From contig NZ_OY781884.1 in assembly GCF_963677155.1 (NCBI RefSeq), positions 3,778,501 through 3,842,500 on the forward strand: DNA of 64,000 nucleotides. Reading direction: 5' to 3'. The notes under the pieces were generated by a model, which saw only the letters and a list, made by a program, of their open reading frames with translations, was not told the origin of the DNA and made no database searches. The translations under genes were made by a program, and so were the position numbers. Positions 18,991 through 27,859 of the stretch are shown here, in pieces. Source of the DNA: an uncultured Draconibacterium sp. Its GTDB lineage: Bacteria; Bacteroidota; Bacteroidia; Bacteroidales; Prolixibacteraceae. The stretch's first letter is position 1, and every line of letters begins with the position of its first letter.

Positions 18991-19015
18991 TTGTAATTTC
19001 GTACGAAGATTACAA
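18991..19015. promoter_or_regulatory. palindromic site in the divergent polyamine promoter region
   Basis: TTGTAAT (18991-18997) and ATTACAA (19009-19015) flank a perfect TTCGTACGAA palindrome, with one extra base on the right side. The site lies between the divergent carboxyspermidine dehydrogenase and agmatinase genes, a natural place for an operator. No regulator is known. Confidence 0.4.
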
Positions 19016-19047
19016 AAAAATCAGAGACAAATTAAGCATTTTTTTTG

Positions 19048-20076
19048 ATGAGTGAAACTTTAGAAAATAAAGATTTTAATCCAAATGGTGTAGGGCTAAA
19101 AAACGGCAACTTTATAGGGCTTCCGTTTAATGAAAATACAGCTGAAGTGGTGTTGTTTCCGGTTCCCTGGGACGTTACTGTCTCGTATGGAGAAGGAACA
19201 GCAGAGGCTCCTGAGAAAATACTGGAAGCTTCGTCGCAGCTAGATTTATTCGATTTGGATGTAAAAGATGCCTGGAAACGCGGAATTTATTTTCAGCCGG
19301 TAAGCGAAGCGGTTATGAAGATCCGAAATCAGCTTCGTCCCAAAGCAGTACGATATATCGATTTTTTAGAGAATGGGGGAGTTGTTTCCGAGAATGCGGA
19401 AATGCAGCAAACACTGACTGAGATAAACGAGCAGTGTGAGGCAATGAATTTTTTTGTGTATCGCGAAACCAAAAAGCTGCTCGATGCCGGAAAAATTGTT
19501 GGTTTGATAGGTGGCGATCATAGTACGCCACTTGGTTATTTAACCGCACTAACAGAAAAATACGAACGCTTTGGAGTGATTCAGATAGATGCACACCTCG
19601 ACCTGAGAAATGCTTACGAAGGCTTTACCTATTCGCATGCCTCGGTATTTTACAATGCCGTGCAAATGCCCGAAATAAAAAAACTGGCCCAGGTTGGAAT
19701 ACGTGATTGTTGTGATGAGGAAGTTGAATTAACCGAAAATAACGACCGCATTGAGGTACATTTCGACCAGCAGCTGAAAGATGAGCAATTTAAAGGCGCA
19801 ACCTGGGATGAACAGTGCGACGAAATTATAAGCGAACTTCCCGGTAATATTTACATCAGTTTTGATGTTGATGGTTTAGATCCGAAACTTTGCCCGCAAA
19901 CCGGAACGCCCGTTCCCGGTGGGCTGGAATACAACCAGGTGTTTTTTTTGTTTAAAAAGATTTTGGAAAGTGGACGCCGGATTATAGGTTTTGACGTGTG
20001 CGAAACAGGCAATGCTGAATGGGATGCCAATGTTGCGGCTCGTATTATCTATAAATTGTGTTGTTTGGCCGGTTAA
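19048..20076 (+). CDS. speB: agmatinase family ureohydrolase
   Basis: This 342-residue arginase/agmatinase-type enzyme most likely splits agmatine to putrescine and urea. The binuclear manganese ligands are present: His158 (GGDHS), Asp181, His183 and Asp185 (DAHLDLR), and Asp273 and Asp275 (SFDVDGLDP). The family alone does not separate agmatinase from arginase or formimidoylglutamase. Agmatine is favoured because arginine decarboxylase follows and the carboxyspermidine genes are divergent. The ATG at 19048 is used; an in-frame TTG precedes it. Confidence 0.85.
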   Translation: MSETLENKDFNPNGVGLKNGNFIGLPFNENTAEVVLFPVPWDVTVSYGEGTAEAPEKILEASSQLDLFDLDVKDAWKRGIYFQPVSEAVMKIRNQLRPKAVRYIDFLENGGVVSENAEMQQTLTEINEQCEAMNFFVYRETKKLLDAGKIVGLIGGDHSTPLGYLTALTEKYERFGVIQIDAHLDLRNAYEGFTYSHASVFYNAVQMPEIKKLAQVGIRDCCDEEVELTENNDRIEVHFDQQLKDEQFKGATWDEQCDEIISELPGNIYISFDVDGLDPKLCPQTGTPVPGGLEYNQVFFLFKKILESGRRIIGFDVCETGNAEWDANVAARIIYKLCCLAG

Positions 20077-20252
20077 TTTTGATTGGTGCTACATATTTTT
20101 TTCTTTGAAAGAACGTTTCCATTCATTTGGAAGAGTAAAATAATAGAGTGTTTTGGTTGATTTCATTTTATGACGCAATTATTCAAAAAAAATATTTTTA
20201 TTTGCGCTTTGAAATAAATACAAAAACACTAATAATTTATATGGCTACGTAG

Positions 20253-21668
20253 ATGAAGAATACTTATTTTGATTTGATTGAGCAAAGCTACTACTTCCCG
20301 CAGGAGGGCTTTGATTTAAGAGGCGACTCGTTAACGTTTCACGGAATCTCTTTAAAATATCTGATTAAAAAATACGGAACCCCGTTTCGATTTATATACC
20401 TGCCGAAAATTGGGGAACAAATCAAAAAATCGCGTAACCTGTTTAATAAGGCCATTAAAAAGAACAATTATAATGGCAAATATTATTATTGTTATTGTAC
20501 AAAATGTAACCACTTTTCGCATGTGGTTAACGAGGCTTTAAAACACAATGTAAACCTCGAAACTTCATCATCGTACGACATCGATTTGATTTTGCATCTT
20601 TTTAAGGATAAAAAAATCGATAAGAACCGTAAGATCATTCACAACGGCTACAAAACGCAGGAATACCTTAAGAAGATTATTGAACTCCAACGTCTTGGCT
20701 TTAAGAATAATATTATTGTTTTGGATAGTATTAACGAGTTGGAGCGGATTGAAAAACTGGCCAATGGCGAAAAGGTAAAAGTGGGTATCCGAATGGCGAT
20801 TAACGAGGAATCGCAATCGGCGTATTACACCTCGCGTTTGGGAATCAGGCACACCAAAATTCCGGAGTTTTTTCAGAATCAGATTAAAGGAAAGAAAAAC
20901 ATCGAATTAAAGATGCTTCATTTTTTTGTTGATTCAGGGATTAAAGACAGTCTGTATTTCTGGGGCGAATTCCAGAAAGCGATGAAGCTTTACGTTGAGC
21001 TGAAAAAACAGTGCGACTCGCTTGATTCGTTTAACCTGGGAGGCGGTTTTCCTATTCGTAATCACCTCGGTTTTGAGTACGATTACGAGTACATGATAAA
21101 AGAAATTGTTTCGAATATAAAAACGGCCTGCTCGGCTGAAAAGCTGCCTGATCCGGATATTTACACCGAGTTCGGAAAATATACGGTTGGCGAAAGTGGG
21201 GCGATTATTTTCGAAGTGCTGGAACAAAAACAACAAAACGATACGGAAAGCTGGTATATCATTAACAACAGTTTAATGAACACCATTCCGGATTCGTGGT
21301 CGATTTTCGAGAAATTTATTTTGCTGCCTATCAACAAATGGAACAACGAATATAAGCGAGCTAATATTGGAGGTATCAGTTGCGATCATTCGGATTATTA
21401 CAACTCGGAAGACTTTAACCAGGAGGTTTTACTGCCATCTTATTCCGACGATGATAAAGAACCACTTTACCTTGGATTTTTCCACACCGGAGCTTACCAG
21501 GATGCCATTAGTGGTTACGGTGGAATTAAACATTGTTTGATTCCGGCGCCAAAACATGTAATTATCGATCGCGACGAGAAAGGTAACTTCTTCGATTATG
21601 TGTATCGTAACGAGCAATCGGCAGAGGAAATGTTCAAAATTTTAGGTTATACCAAAGACGAGGAATAG
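20253..21668 (+). CDS. speA: biosynthetic arginine decarboxylase (PLP fold III)
   Basis: This 471-residue protein resembles the compact arginine decarboxylase found in Bacteroidota, shorter than the E. coli SpeA. It is a PLP fold type III enzyme with a likely PLP lysine Lys84 in YCYCTKCNHF. It also has NLETSSSYDIDLI, IRMAINEESQ, a LGGGFPIRN phosphate-binding loop and the TEFGKYTVGESGA region. It would make agmatine, the substrate of the upstream agmatinase. The 176-base gap upstream is AT-rich and holds nothing recognisable. Ornithine or diaminopimelate specificity is possible but less likely given the neighbours. Confidence 0.85.
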   Translation: MKNTYFDLIEQSYYFPQEGFDLRGDSLTFHGISLKYLIKKYGTPFRFIYLPKIGEQIKKSRNLFNKAIKKNNYNGKYYYCYCTKCNHFSHVVNEALKHNVNLETSSSYDIDLILHLFKDKKIDKNRKIIHNGYKTQEYLKKIIELQRLGFKNNIIVLDSINELERIEKLANGEKVKVGIRMAINEESQSAYYTSRLGIRHTKIPEFFQNQIKGKKNIELKMLHFFVDSGIKDSLYFWGEFQKAMKLYVELKKQCDSLDSFNLGGGFPIRNHLGFEYDYEYMIKEIVSNIKTACSAEKLPDPDIYTEFGKYTVGESGAIIFEVLEQKQQNDTESWYIINNSLMNTIPDSWSIFEKFILLPINKWNNEYKRANIGGISCDHSDYYNSEDFNQEVLLPSYSDDDKEPLYLGFFHTGAYQDAISGYGGIKHCLIPAPKHVIIDRDEKGNFFDYVYRNEQSAEEMFKILGYTKDEE

Positions 21669-21704
21669 TACTAGTTTCAGTTTACGGTCTCACATACAAT
21701 TTGC

Positions 21705-21744
21705 TGTCATTTCGATCCGTCAGTTGACGGAGAGAAATCTGTTA
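21705..21744 (+). repeat. dispersed TGTCATTTCGA repeat with internal hairpin
   Basis: TGTCATTTCGATCCGTCAGT at its start, with the perfect stem TCCGTCA/TGACGGA (21716-21722 and 21725-21731), followed by GAGAAATCTGTTAC. It belongs to the same family as 7032-7083 and 49108-49140. Confidence 0.6.
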
Positions 21745-21864
21745 CTTATGAGATATTCTTAGTCTTGTTCAAATTAATTTGAATCGATTTTTTCACCGGG
21801 CAACTGTCAATTAACACAGGATTCAACTTTTTTTAGGGAAATCTGTTTTCCTTAAAAAAGTTAT

Positions 21865-22431
21865 ATGTCAGTTATTGAAATTATAAAAAACAGAAGAGCA
21901 ACACCGCCACGTTTATTTGCCAAAAAGGACTTACCAAGCGGCTCCATTGAAGAGTTGTTACGAAGTGCCAACTGGGCACCAAATCATAAAAAAACAGAAC
22001 CCTGGCGGTTTAAAGTGTACCGTGGCGGAGCTAAAGCAAGGTTGGCTGCTGATGCCAAAGCATTACTGCTTGAAAAACAAAAGGAAGGTTACCCGGTTGC
22101 TTCTGAAAAAATCGAAAAATTTGCATCCACAATAGAGCGTGTGCCGGTGGTTATTGCAGTAATTTTGCAGCCCGATTCAGCCGATCGTTTGCCGGAGTGG
22201 GAGGAAATTGCGGCAGTATCGATGGCCGTGCAAAATATGTGGCTAACGGCTACCGAAATGGATTTGGCAGCTTTTTGGGCAACACCGGGTTTTATCGAAT
22301 TGTTTGATGAATTGCTTGAATTGGAAAACAACCAAAAAAGCTTGGGTTTCTTTTATGTTGGGCAGGTAATGATGGATTTTCCTTCGCCGGGTCGACGCGA
22401 CTGGAAGAAAAAGATTGAATGGAAAGAATGA
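21865..22431 (+). CDS. nitroreductase family protein (YdjA-like)
   Basis: This 188-residue FMN-dependent nitroreductase fold protein has the N-terminal FMN phosphate contact set (IIKNRRATPPRLF), SANWAPNHKKTEPWRFKV, MAVQNMWLTATEMDLAAFW and a C-terminal GFFYVGQVM. It matches the short YdjA-like group rather than the longer NfsB type. It would reduce nitro compounds or quinones with NAD(P)H. The physiological substrate is unknown. The gene stands alone on the plus strand. Confidence 0.88.
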   Translation: MSVIEIIKNRRATPPRLFAKKDLPSGSIEELLRSANWAPNHKKTEPWRFKVYRGGAKARLAADAKALLLEKQKEGYPVASEKIEKFASTIERVPVVIAVILQPDSADRLPEWEEIAAVSMAVQNMWLTATEMDLAAFWATPGFIELFDELLELENNQKSLGFFYVGQVMMDFPSPGRRDWKKKIEWKE

Positions 22432-22466
22432 ATTTGTTACCTTCAGCTTTTCAAATTATCTGAATC

Positions 22467-22943
22467 ATGCGAATAGTGGGAGTCTTTTTATTTCTTGTCA
22501 TGTGTTTCACAACACTGGCACAAACTGATCAGTATTTATCAACTTTGGTTGATGGGAAAGATTTTCCAAATCCTGTTTTTATTTCACCCAATCCGCCAAA
22601 ACCAATAAAAGGCTGGGAAATGACAAACGTTTCGGATGAAAAGGCGTTAAAAGGAGAATATCCTGGCGAGATTATCAAATTTCGTTTTAAAGGAACGGCT
22701 ATCGGTATTTTGGTCTACTCCGATAACAATTGAGGAATTATTGAATACAGTATCGATGGACAGCCCTGGTTCGAACAAGATGTTTATTTAGACAATGAAG
22801 AAGCCGAATTAAAAAGTTATACCTTGGATAAAGATTTGAAAAACAAAAAACACACGTTGCAAATCCGAATTATTGAAAGGAATAATCCTGAAAGTTCAGG
22901 AACCAGCATTGCGTTACGATCATTTTATTTCAATAAAGAATAA
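22467..22943 (+). pseudogene. secreted protein related to the N-terminal domain of SGNH hydrolases, with an in-frame TGA
   Basis: A 158-codon frame starts with a signal peptide (MRIVGVFLFLVMCFTTLAQ) and reads a carbohydrate-esterase-like beta domain (IKGWEMTNVSDEKALKGEYP, IKFRFKGTAIGI). A TGA at 22731-22733 interrupts it. The same frame continues without further stops (GIIEYSIDGQPWFEQDVYLD and on to IALRSFYFNKE) to a TAA at 22941. The domain resembles the jelly-roll that precedes SGNH/GDSL esterases, though no hydrolase domain follows. The product is either truncated at 88 residues or the gene is dead. Confidence 0.65.
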
Positions 22944-22972
22944 AAAAGGAGCTTCAAATGAAGCTCCTTTTT
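22942..22972. terminator. bidirectional intrinsic terminator
   Basis: GGAGCTTCA (22948-22956) and TGAAGCTCC (22959-22967) form a tight hairpin. It has an A run on the left and a T run on the right, so it serves both the plus-strand pseudogene and the minus-strand pepD. Confidence 0.8.
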
Positions 22973-22980
22973 CGCGAATT

Positions 22981-24435
22981 CTATTTAATATTTTCAAGCA
23001 CATCAACCAGGTGTTTCCAGAATTTTTCAGTGGTTGAAATGTCCAGTCTTTCGTCGGGCGAATGCGCCCCTTTAATAGTTGGCCCAAACGAAACCATGTC
23101 GAGGTGGGGGTATTTTTCGAGGAATAATCCGCATTCCAATCCGGCATGAATTGAGCGAACTATCGGCTCATTTTCAAACAGCTTTTTGTAGGATTCAACG
23201 GTAGTTTTTAGAATGTCAGAATTCGGATTTGGCGTCCAGCCCGGATAGCCGTCGCTGTGTTTTACAGCTGCCCCGGCAAGGTTGAAAACAGCTTTTACTG
23301 TTTCGGCGGCGTAATATTTTCGGCCTTCAATTTCGCTGCGCTGACTGGTAGTTACCACTATTTTATTGTCGTCGGTAAATTTTACCGATGCCAGATTTGT
23401 TGAGGTTTCTACCATATTCTCCATTCGCGAACTCATTTCCAAAACGCCGTGCGGACAAGCGTAAACTGCATTTAAAAGTTTGTTTTGGGTATTCGTATCA
23501 ACAACAAAAGTTGGTAGATCAGTTTCTGTACAAGTAATTTCCAGTTTTGGCTCAGCAAATTGAAATTCATCTTTTATAGAAGTCGCCATTTTTTCGAATG
23601 AAGCCAATACTTCTTCTTTTTTCCCGGAAGGAATCGTAATAACTCCAAATGCTTCGCGGGCAATGGCGTTGCGTAAATTTCCTCCGTTAAAATCAGCCAG
23701 ACGAATTTCAAAATCTTCGTTCCAGTTCCACAAAAAGCGGTTGAGGATTTTGTTGGCATTTCCACGGTTTTTGTGAATGTCGTCGCCCGAGTGTCCTCCT
23801 AAAAGTCCGCTAACTGAAATTTTTAGCGCAATTGAGTTTTTAGGCGTTTCTTCCTGTTGGTAATCAAAAGTTGCAAGCGTGTCAATTCCTCCGGCACAAC
23901 CGATAAACAGTTCGCCTTCGTCTTCCGAGTCGAGGTTCAGCAAAACCGAACCCGATAAAAAGCCGGGTTGCAGGTTAAAAGCTCCGGTTAATCCGGTTTC
24001 TTCATCAACGGTAATCAAACACTCAATTGGGCCGTGTTTAAATTCTTTGGTGGTAAGTACTGCCAGTTGGGCCGCAATACCTATTCCGCAATCGGCACCC
24101 AATGTTGTTCCGTTGGCTTTTACCCAGCCATCAACAATCATTGGCTCAATGGCTTCGTTGTCAAAATCAAATTCCTTGTCTGAGTTCTTCTCACAAACCA
24201 TGTCCATGTGCGTTTGCAGAATAACGGTTGGTGCCTGCTCCATTCCTTTACTGGCGGGCTTTTTTATTACTACATTTCCAATTTTATCAGTGTTTGCTTC
24301 CAGTTTATTTTTCTGTGCAAAATCAAGTAAATATTGTCTTATTTTTTCCTCTTTTTTCGATGGCCGTGGTACCTGGCAAATTTCTTCGAAATAATTAAAA
24401 AGAGGTTGTGGTTTTAACGTTGCTAATGTTTTCAT
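22981..24435 (-). CDS. pepD: aminoacyl-histidine dipeptidase PepD (Xaa-His dipeptidase)
   Basis: This 484-residue M20-type metallopeptidase has the usual PepD length. The zinc ligands are visible: His76 with catalytic Asp78 (QTHMDMV), Asp115 (GADCGIG) and the catalytic Glu pair at 145-146 (DEETGLTGA). The lid domain begins near SVSGLLGGHSGDD, and a late HAGLECG motif is also present. It hydrolyses dipeptides such as carnosine-like Xaa-His in the cytoplasm. It is monocistronic, ending at a bidirectional terminator. Confidence 0.95.
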   Translation of the reverse strand: MKTLATLKPQPLFNYFEEICQVPRPSKKEEKIRQYLLDFAQKNKLEANTDKIGNVVIKKPASKGMEQAPTVILQTHMDMVCEKNSDKEFDFDNEAIEPMIVDGWVKANGTTLGADCGIGIAAQLAVLTTKEFKHGPIECLITVDEETGLTGAFNLQPGFLSGSVLLNLDSEDEGELFIGCAGGIDTLATFDYQQEETPKNSIALKISVSGLLGGHSGDDIHKNRGNANKILNRFLWNWNEDFEIRLADFNGGNLRNAIAREAFGVITIPSGKKEEVLASFEKMATSIKDEFQFAEPKLEITCTETDLPTFVVDTNTQNKLLNAVYACPHGVLEMSSRMENMVETSTNLASVKFTDDNKIVVTTSQRSEIEGRKYYAAETVKAVFNLAGAAVKHSDGYPGWTPNPNSDILKTTVESYKKLFENEPIVRSIHAGLECGLFLEKYPHLDMVSFGPTIKGAHSPDERLDISTTEKFWKHLVDVLENIK

Positions 24436-24499
24436 TTTCTAAAAATTTAGAAGTACAAAGTTGGTAAAATAATCGGTAAAATATGTTGACGGATGACAG

Positions 24500-24747
24500 G
24501 TCGAAAATGGTTTTAAATAAGAGTGTTTCCCTGAATTCCAGCCTTTCCTACTTAGTAGTTTTTTACTCAACTCCTTCGCTCCGTTCTCGATTTCTGTTCC
24601 CATGGAGTCGTTTCAACGGTTGAGGTAGCCAATCAGAGTAACCACTCCTGTAATTTCTACGATCTCGCCTTCGTCCCAATGTCTTCTTAGATTCTCGGCA
24701 ATTTGGTCGTCAACACTATTGGGAATAATAGATGCTGTAATTCCGGC
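24500..24747 (-). pseudogene. remnant of a carboxymuconolactone decarboxylase / AhpD-like gene
   Basis: On the minus strand the frame reads VDDQIAENLRRHWDEGEIVE, then TGVVTLIGYLNR, a TGA stop at 24613-24615, and NDSMGTEIE through GWNSGKHS. This matches the C-terminal half of carboxymuconolactone decarboxylase family proteins, where YLNRWND is usual, so the TGA replaces a tryptophan codon. The N-terminal half with the CxxC redox motif is missing. The remnant lies in the 369-base gap upstream of pepD and downstream of the AI-2E permease. Confidence 0.65.
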
Positions 24748-24804
24748 TTAGATTCTCCGCTTTTTGGAGTTACGAGTGGTTGTTTCATCGGCTGAAAACA
24801 AATT

Positions 24805-25836
24805 CTATTCGTTAATAGTGCCGCGTTGGCTTAATAAAATAGCAAACGGACGTGTACCCGGAAATTCCGACATTATGATGATGAGAATAACAGTGATTGG
24901 TACACTTAGCAGCATTCCTGAAATTCCCCAGATTACACCCCAGATGGCCAGTGTTAGAAATACAACCAGCGGACTGATGTTTAGTGAGTTTCCCATTAAC
25001 TTGGGCTCGATTAAGTTGCCTACTACTACCTGAATGGCACCAACAATTGACAAGACTAAAATTCCGGGAGTGATTTCGCCAAACTGCAAAATGGCAAATA
25101 TTGTCGGAAAGATGGTCGCGATAAGCGACCCGATGGTTGGAATAAAGTTGAGAACAAATATAAGAAATGCCCAAAACAGAGGCGCATCAATGCCAATAAA
25201 AAGCAGGGCAAAATAGCTTAGAAAGCCGGTAAGAAGACTGGTTACTGTTTTTAATGCTACATAGTTTCCAATGGAATGGTCGATTTTATCTACCAGTTTT
25301 TTCACGTGTTCGTGACGTTCCTTATCAGGATACATGGCTTTTAATTTCTTTGGAAAAATCGGTTCTTCCAATAATAAAAACAGAAGATAGAGCAATACGG
25401 TGAATGCATTTCCAAATAGTCCTGTAAGTGTGCTTAACAACGATGACAGGATACTCCCGAAATTTAGATCTTTGGCAAAATCTCCGGCCATATTCATAAT
25501 GTCAATATCAAATTCCTGGTTAATCTGTTGAGCAATTTTATTTACGTTGGCTTCGTATACCGGTAAAGTGGTCGACAATACTTTTATGTTTTGAGATATC
25601 ATGGTAACAGCTAACGCTAAAAAGCCGAGCAATACCAGTGTTGAAAACAGGGTGGTGATCCATTTAGGCATGCGGCCAATTAATTTCACTTTCACCAGTA
25701 ACTTTTTAATTACCCGAATGAGAAACCAAAACAGAATAGCCAAAATAAATGGAATAATGATGGACTGCGCGTAAATACAAACCACTACAATCGTGATTAC
25801 GATAAGAAAAATGTAAATCTTTTTGCTCGTTTCCAT
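24805..25836 (-). CDS. AI-2E family transporter (PerM/TqsA-like permease)
   Basis: This 343-residue polytopic membrane protein has about seven to eight transmembrane segments. It shows the typical AI-2E family C-terminal half (FVLNFIPTIGSLIATIFPTI, VVVGNLIEPKLMGNSLNISP, WGVIWGISGMLLSVPITV). Members include TqsA, which exports autoinducer-2, and Na+/H+ antiporter-like proteins. The substrate here cannot be assigned. The gene is transcribed alone on the minus strand. Confidence 0.9.
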   Translation of the reverse strand: METSKKIYIFLIVITIVVVCIYAQSIIIPFILAILFWFLIRVIKKLLVKVKLIGRMPKWITTLFSTLVLLGFLALAVTMISQNIKVLSTTLPVYEANVNKIAQQINQEFDIDIMNMAGDFAKDLNFGSILSSLLSTLTGLFGNAFTVLLYLLFLLLEEPIFPKKLKAMYPDKERHEHVKKLVDKIDHSIGNYVALKTVTSLLTGFLSYFALLFIGIDAPLFWAFLIFVLNFIPTIGSLIATIFPTIFAILQFGEITPGILVLSIVGAIQVVVGNLIEPKLMGNSLNISPLVVFLTLAIWGVIWGISGMLLSVPITVILIIIMSEFPGTRPFAILLSQRGTINE

Positions 25837-25996
25837 AAACTTGAAATTATTTTGGGAAAATACGAAAAACTTCTTTGCCCGTTTGTTATGGCTGCGGTAA
25901 ACTTATTCTGATTGCAACAATAAGTTTGTTATAGGCTCAAAATTAGGTGTCTAAGCGAACTACTGTTTTTTTTTTGATATTATCCTCCAACTCATT

Positions 25997-27328
25997 TCAG
26001 CAAGTGATTTTTGCCGATTCTTCTAATCCCCATTCTTCTTGCATGGCAATTCCAAGATTCTCCAGTTCGGTTAAAATGGGCTCGTAAATGGTTTTGGAAA
26101 CGGGTATATGAACACCTTTGTCGTTAATCTTCCCATCCAGAATCATTTTTACTGCAATAGCAGCTGGCAGTGCAACTGTCCTTGAAATAGAAGTATTTTC
26201 TTTGGTCGCAAAATCCAGCAGATGCAATTTCACAACTTCAGTGCTTCCGTCGGCATTTTCTACCAAAAACGAGTGGAGCATAATCACCATATCTCGCGCA
26301 CCTTCGGGCAGCATCATTTTTTTCAGCATCAAATCAGTTATCAAATCGAAATTTGATCCTTCTTCCATTGATGGCATGTAACCACTAAAAAGCCCTAACC
26401 ATTCCATGGCTAAAATTGCAGGACTGTCGATTGGAAGCCGAAGTTGTTCTGCAGCCTTTTCTTTAATGTTGGCCGGATAAACTTCAAGCTGACGGGCCAT
26501 TATTTTTTTGTAGGTTTTTCCCGCAAAACTTTGTTTATCGGATGTAAATAGTCCAAGCGTTTTCATGGCATCCATAATTTCGCACCAATCGGGGTAGCGG
26601 AAAGTACCTCGATACATGGTGGTAACCTCTTTTAATCTGTAAATGTCGATGTAGGCCAGCGAGTTGCGATTCGGGTAAACCTCCATTTCCCCAACTTCCG
26701 GGAATTCAATTGTTAATGGATTTTTTAAAAGGTTTTCTGTTGGTAGCTCAACAATTTTACCGTCTTTTAAATACTTGGCACCATTATTTCCGGCCATGAT
26801 CACTCCTTTGGGCGACCACGAAAATTTGTATTTAAACGGATTGTTAGTTTCTTCGGGTGCTGCCAGTGCACCGCATAACGAGTAAAATTCTTTTACCTTT
26901 CCACCTTTTTCCTGCACCTTGTCTATAATTCGCATGGCAGTCATGTGGTCAAAACCCGGATCAACTCCAATTTCATTCAGAATAATAATTCCCGCTTCTT
27001 TAGCTGTTGCATCCAACGCTTTCATTTCTTCTGAAACATACGATGTGGTAACCATGTTTTTTTTGTGTTTGATACACAATTTGGCAACCGTTACATGATG
27101 CGCATAAGGTAGCAAGCTCACAGTTAAATCGTGACTTGCAACTAACTTATCCAATTGATCAATGTCGTCGATGGTCCATTGCACCGCTTTACCGTTTGCA
27201 CGGTTCCTTATTAATTTCTCGGCTTTTGTAAGTGTGCGGCTGGCAATGGTTAATTTTATATTGTTGTCAAGAATATAATCGGCAAGTGGTTTGGCTACCA
27301 TTCCGGCGCCAAGTAATAATACTTTCAT
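25997..27328 (-). CDS. saccharopine reductase-like dehydrogenase (saccharopine to aminoadipate semialdehyde)
   Basis: This 443-residue protein has an N-terminal Rossmann motif (VLLLGAGMVAKPLADY) and the saccharopine dehydrogenase C-terminal domain. Signatures are TTSYVSEEMKALD, EIGVDPGFDHMTA, NPFKYKFSWSPKG and GTFRYPDWC. It resembles fungal Lys9 and the C-terminal half of plant and animal LKR/SDH. The likely reaction is oxidative cleavage of saccharopine to glutamate and 2-aminoadipate 6-semialdehyde, the substrate of the ALDH7 enzyme at 33433. It is divergent from the KamA-pca operon, with 531 bases between them. The lysine-ketoglutarate reductase partner is not in the window. Confidence 0.85.
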   Translation of the reverse strand: MKVLLLGAGMVAKPLADYILDNNIKLTIASRTLTKAEKLIRNRANGKAVQWTIDDIDQLDKLVASHDLTVSLLPYAHHVTVAKLCIKHKKNMVTTSYVSEEMKALDATAKEAGIIILNEIGVDPGFDHMTAMRIIDKVQEKGGKVKEFYSLCGALAAPEETNNPFKYKFSWSPKGVIMAGNNGAKYLKDGKIVELPTENLLKNPLTIEFPEVGEMEVYPNRNSLAYIDIYRLKEVTTMYRGTFRYPDWCEIMDAMKTLGLFTSDKQSFAGKTYKKIMARQLEVYPANIKEKAAEQLRLPIDSPAILAMEWLGLFSGYMPSMEEGSNFDLITDLMLKKMMLPEGARDMVIMLHSFLVENADGSTEVVKLHLLDFATKENTSISRTVALPAAIAVKMILDGKINDKGVHIPVSKTIYEPILTELENLGIAMQEEWGLEESAKITC

Positions 27329-27859
27329 TTTTCTGTCTTCTGTTTGTTTTCAATTAATCAAACGAAATTATTAGAAATTCGTTCGATAATTTCTTTCCTG
27401 ATTTTTATTCGAATTTATTGTCCTGATCAATAGAAATAAATTTTTAGTTGATGCAATAAACTACTTTTTTTCAGCCCCTTAAGTTGGTGAAAATTTATTT
27501 AACAAAAGATGATATCTTCCATTTTTGTAAATTATGGTAAAAATCATGGGCTTCTGGCATAAAATTTTATAAATTGTGCACATGGTACAATCGTATTCAT
27601 GTCCTGTATTCTTCTATCAAGGCATGCCAGAGTGCCTCGATGATACGGTTTCACATTAGCTGCAACCGCAGTTATTTTTATTCCATAGCTCTTATTGACG
27701 CTTGTCAATACCTTATGTCTCAATTTCTTTCAAATCGGTGTCGATAGGACGGATTCGGAATGAAGCGCAACAGCCAGACTGCATGGTTCGTGTATAGCTG
27801 TGTATTGGCAATTGAGTGTTTTTCAGACTTTTCAGTTATAAATTTTAATACTAAACGAG
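27329..27859. promoter_or_regulatory. 531-base divergent region upstream of the lysine/aminoadipate operon
   Basis: No coding content is visible. Several inverted repeats occur: GAAATTAT/ATAATTTC (27364-27371, 27386-27393), TATCAAGGCA/TGCCTCGATGATA (27615-27645), CTGC-AACC-GCAG near 27660, and TATTGAC-GCTT-GTCAATA (27693-27710). The right-hand half may be a structured leader of the plus-strand operon, and the first repeat is a candidate operator. It does not match the lysine riboswitch as I know it. Confidence 0.4.

Noticed and set aside
22731-24615. Reassignment of TGA to tryptophan or selenocysteine
   Set aside because: Intact genes here end in TGA (for example the nitroreductase at 22431 and the glycosyltransferase at 55780), and conserved tryptophans use TGG. 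The internal TGAs occur only in genes with other signs of decay or of uncertain function.
27329-27859. A lysine riboswitch upstream of the aminomutase operon
   Set aside because: The hairpins present do not match the known lysine riboswitch core as I recall it, and the spacing is wrong.
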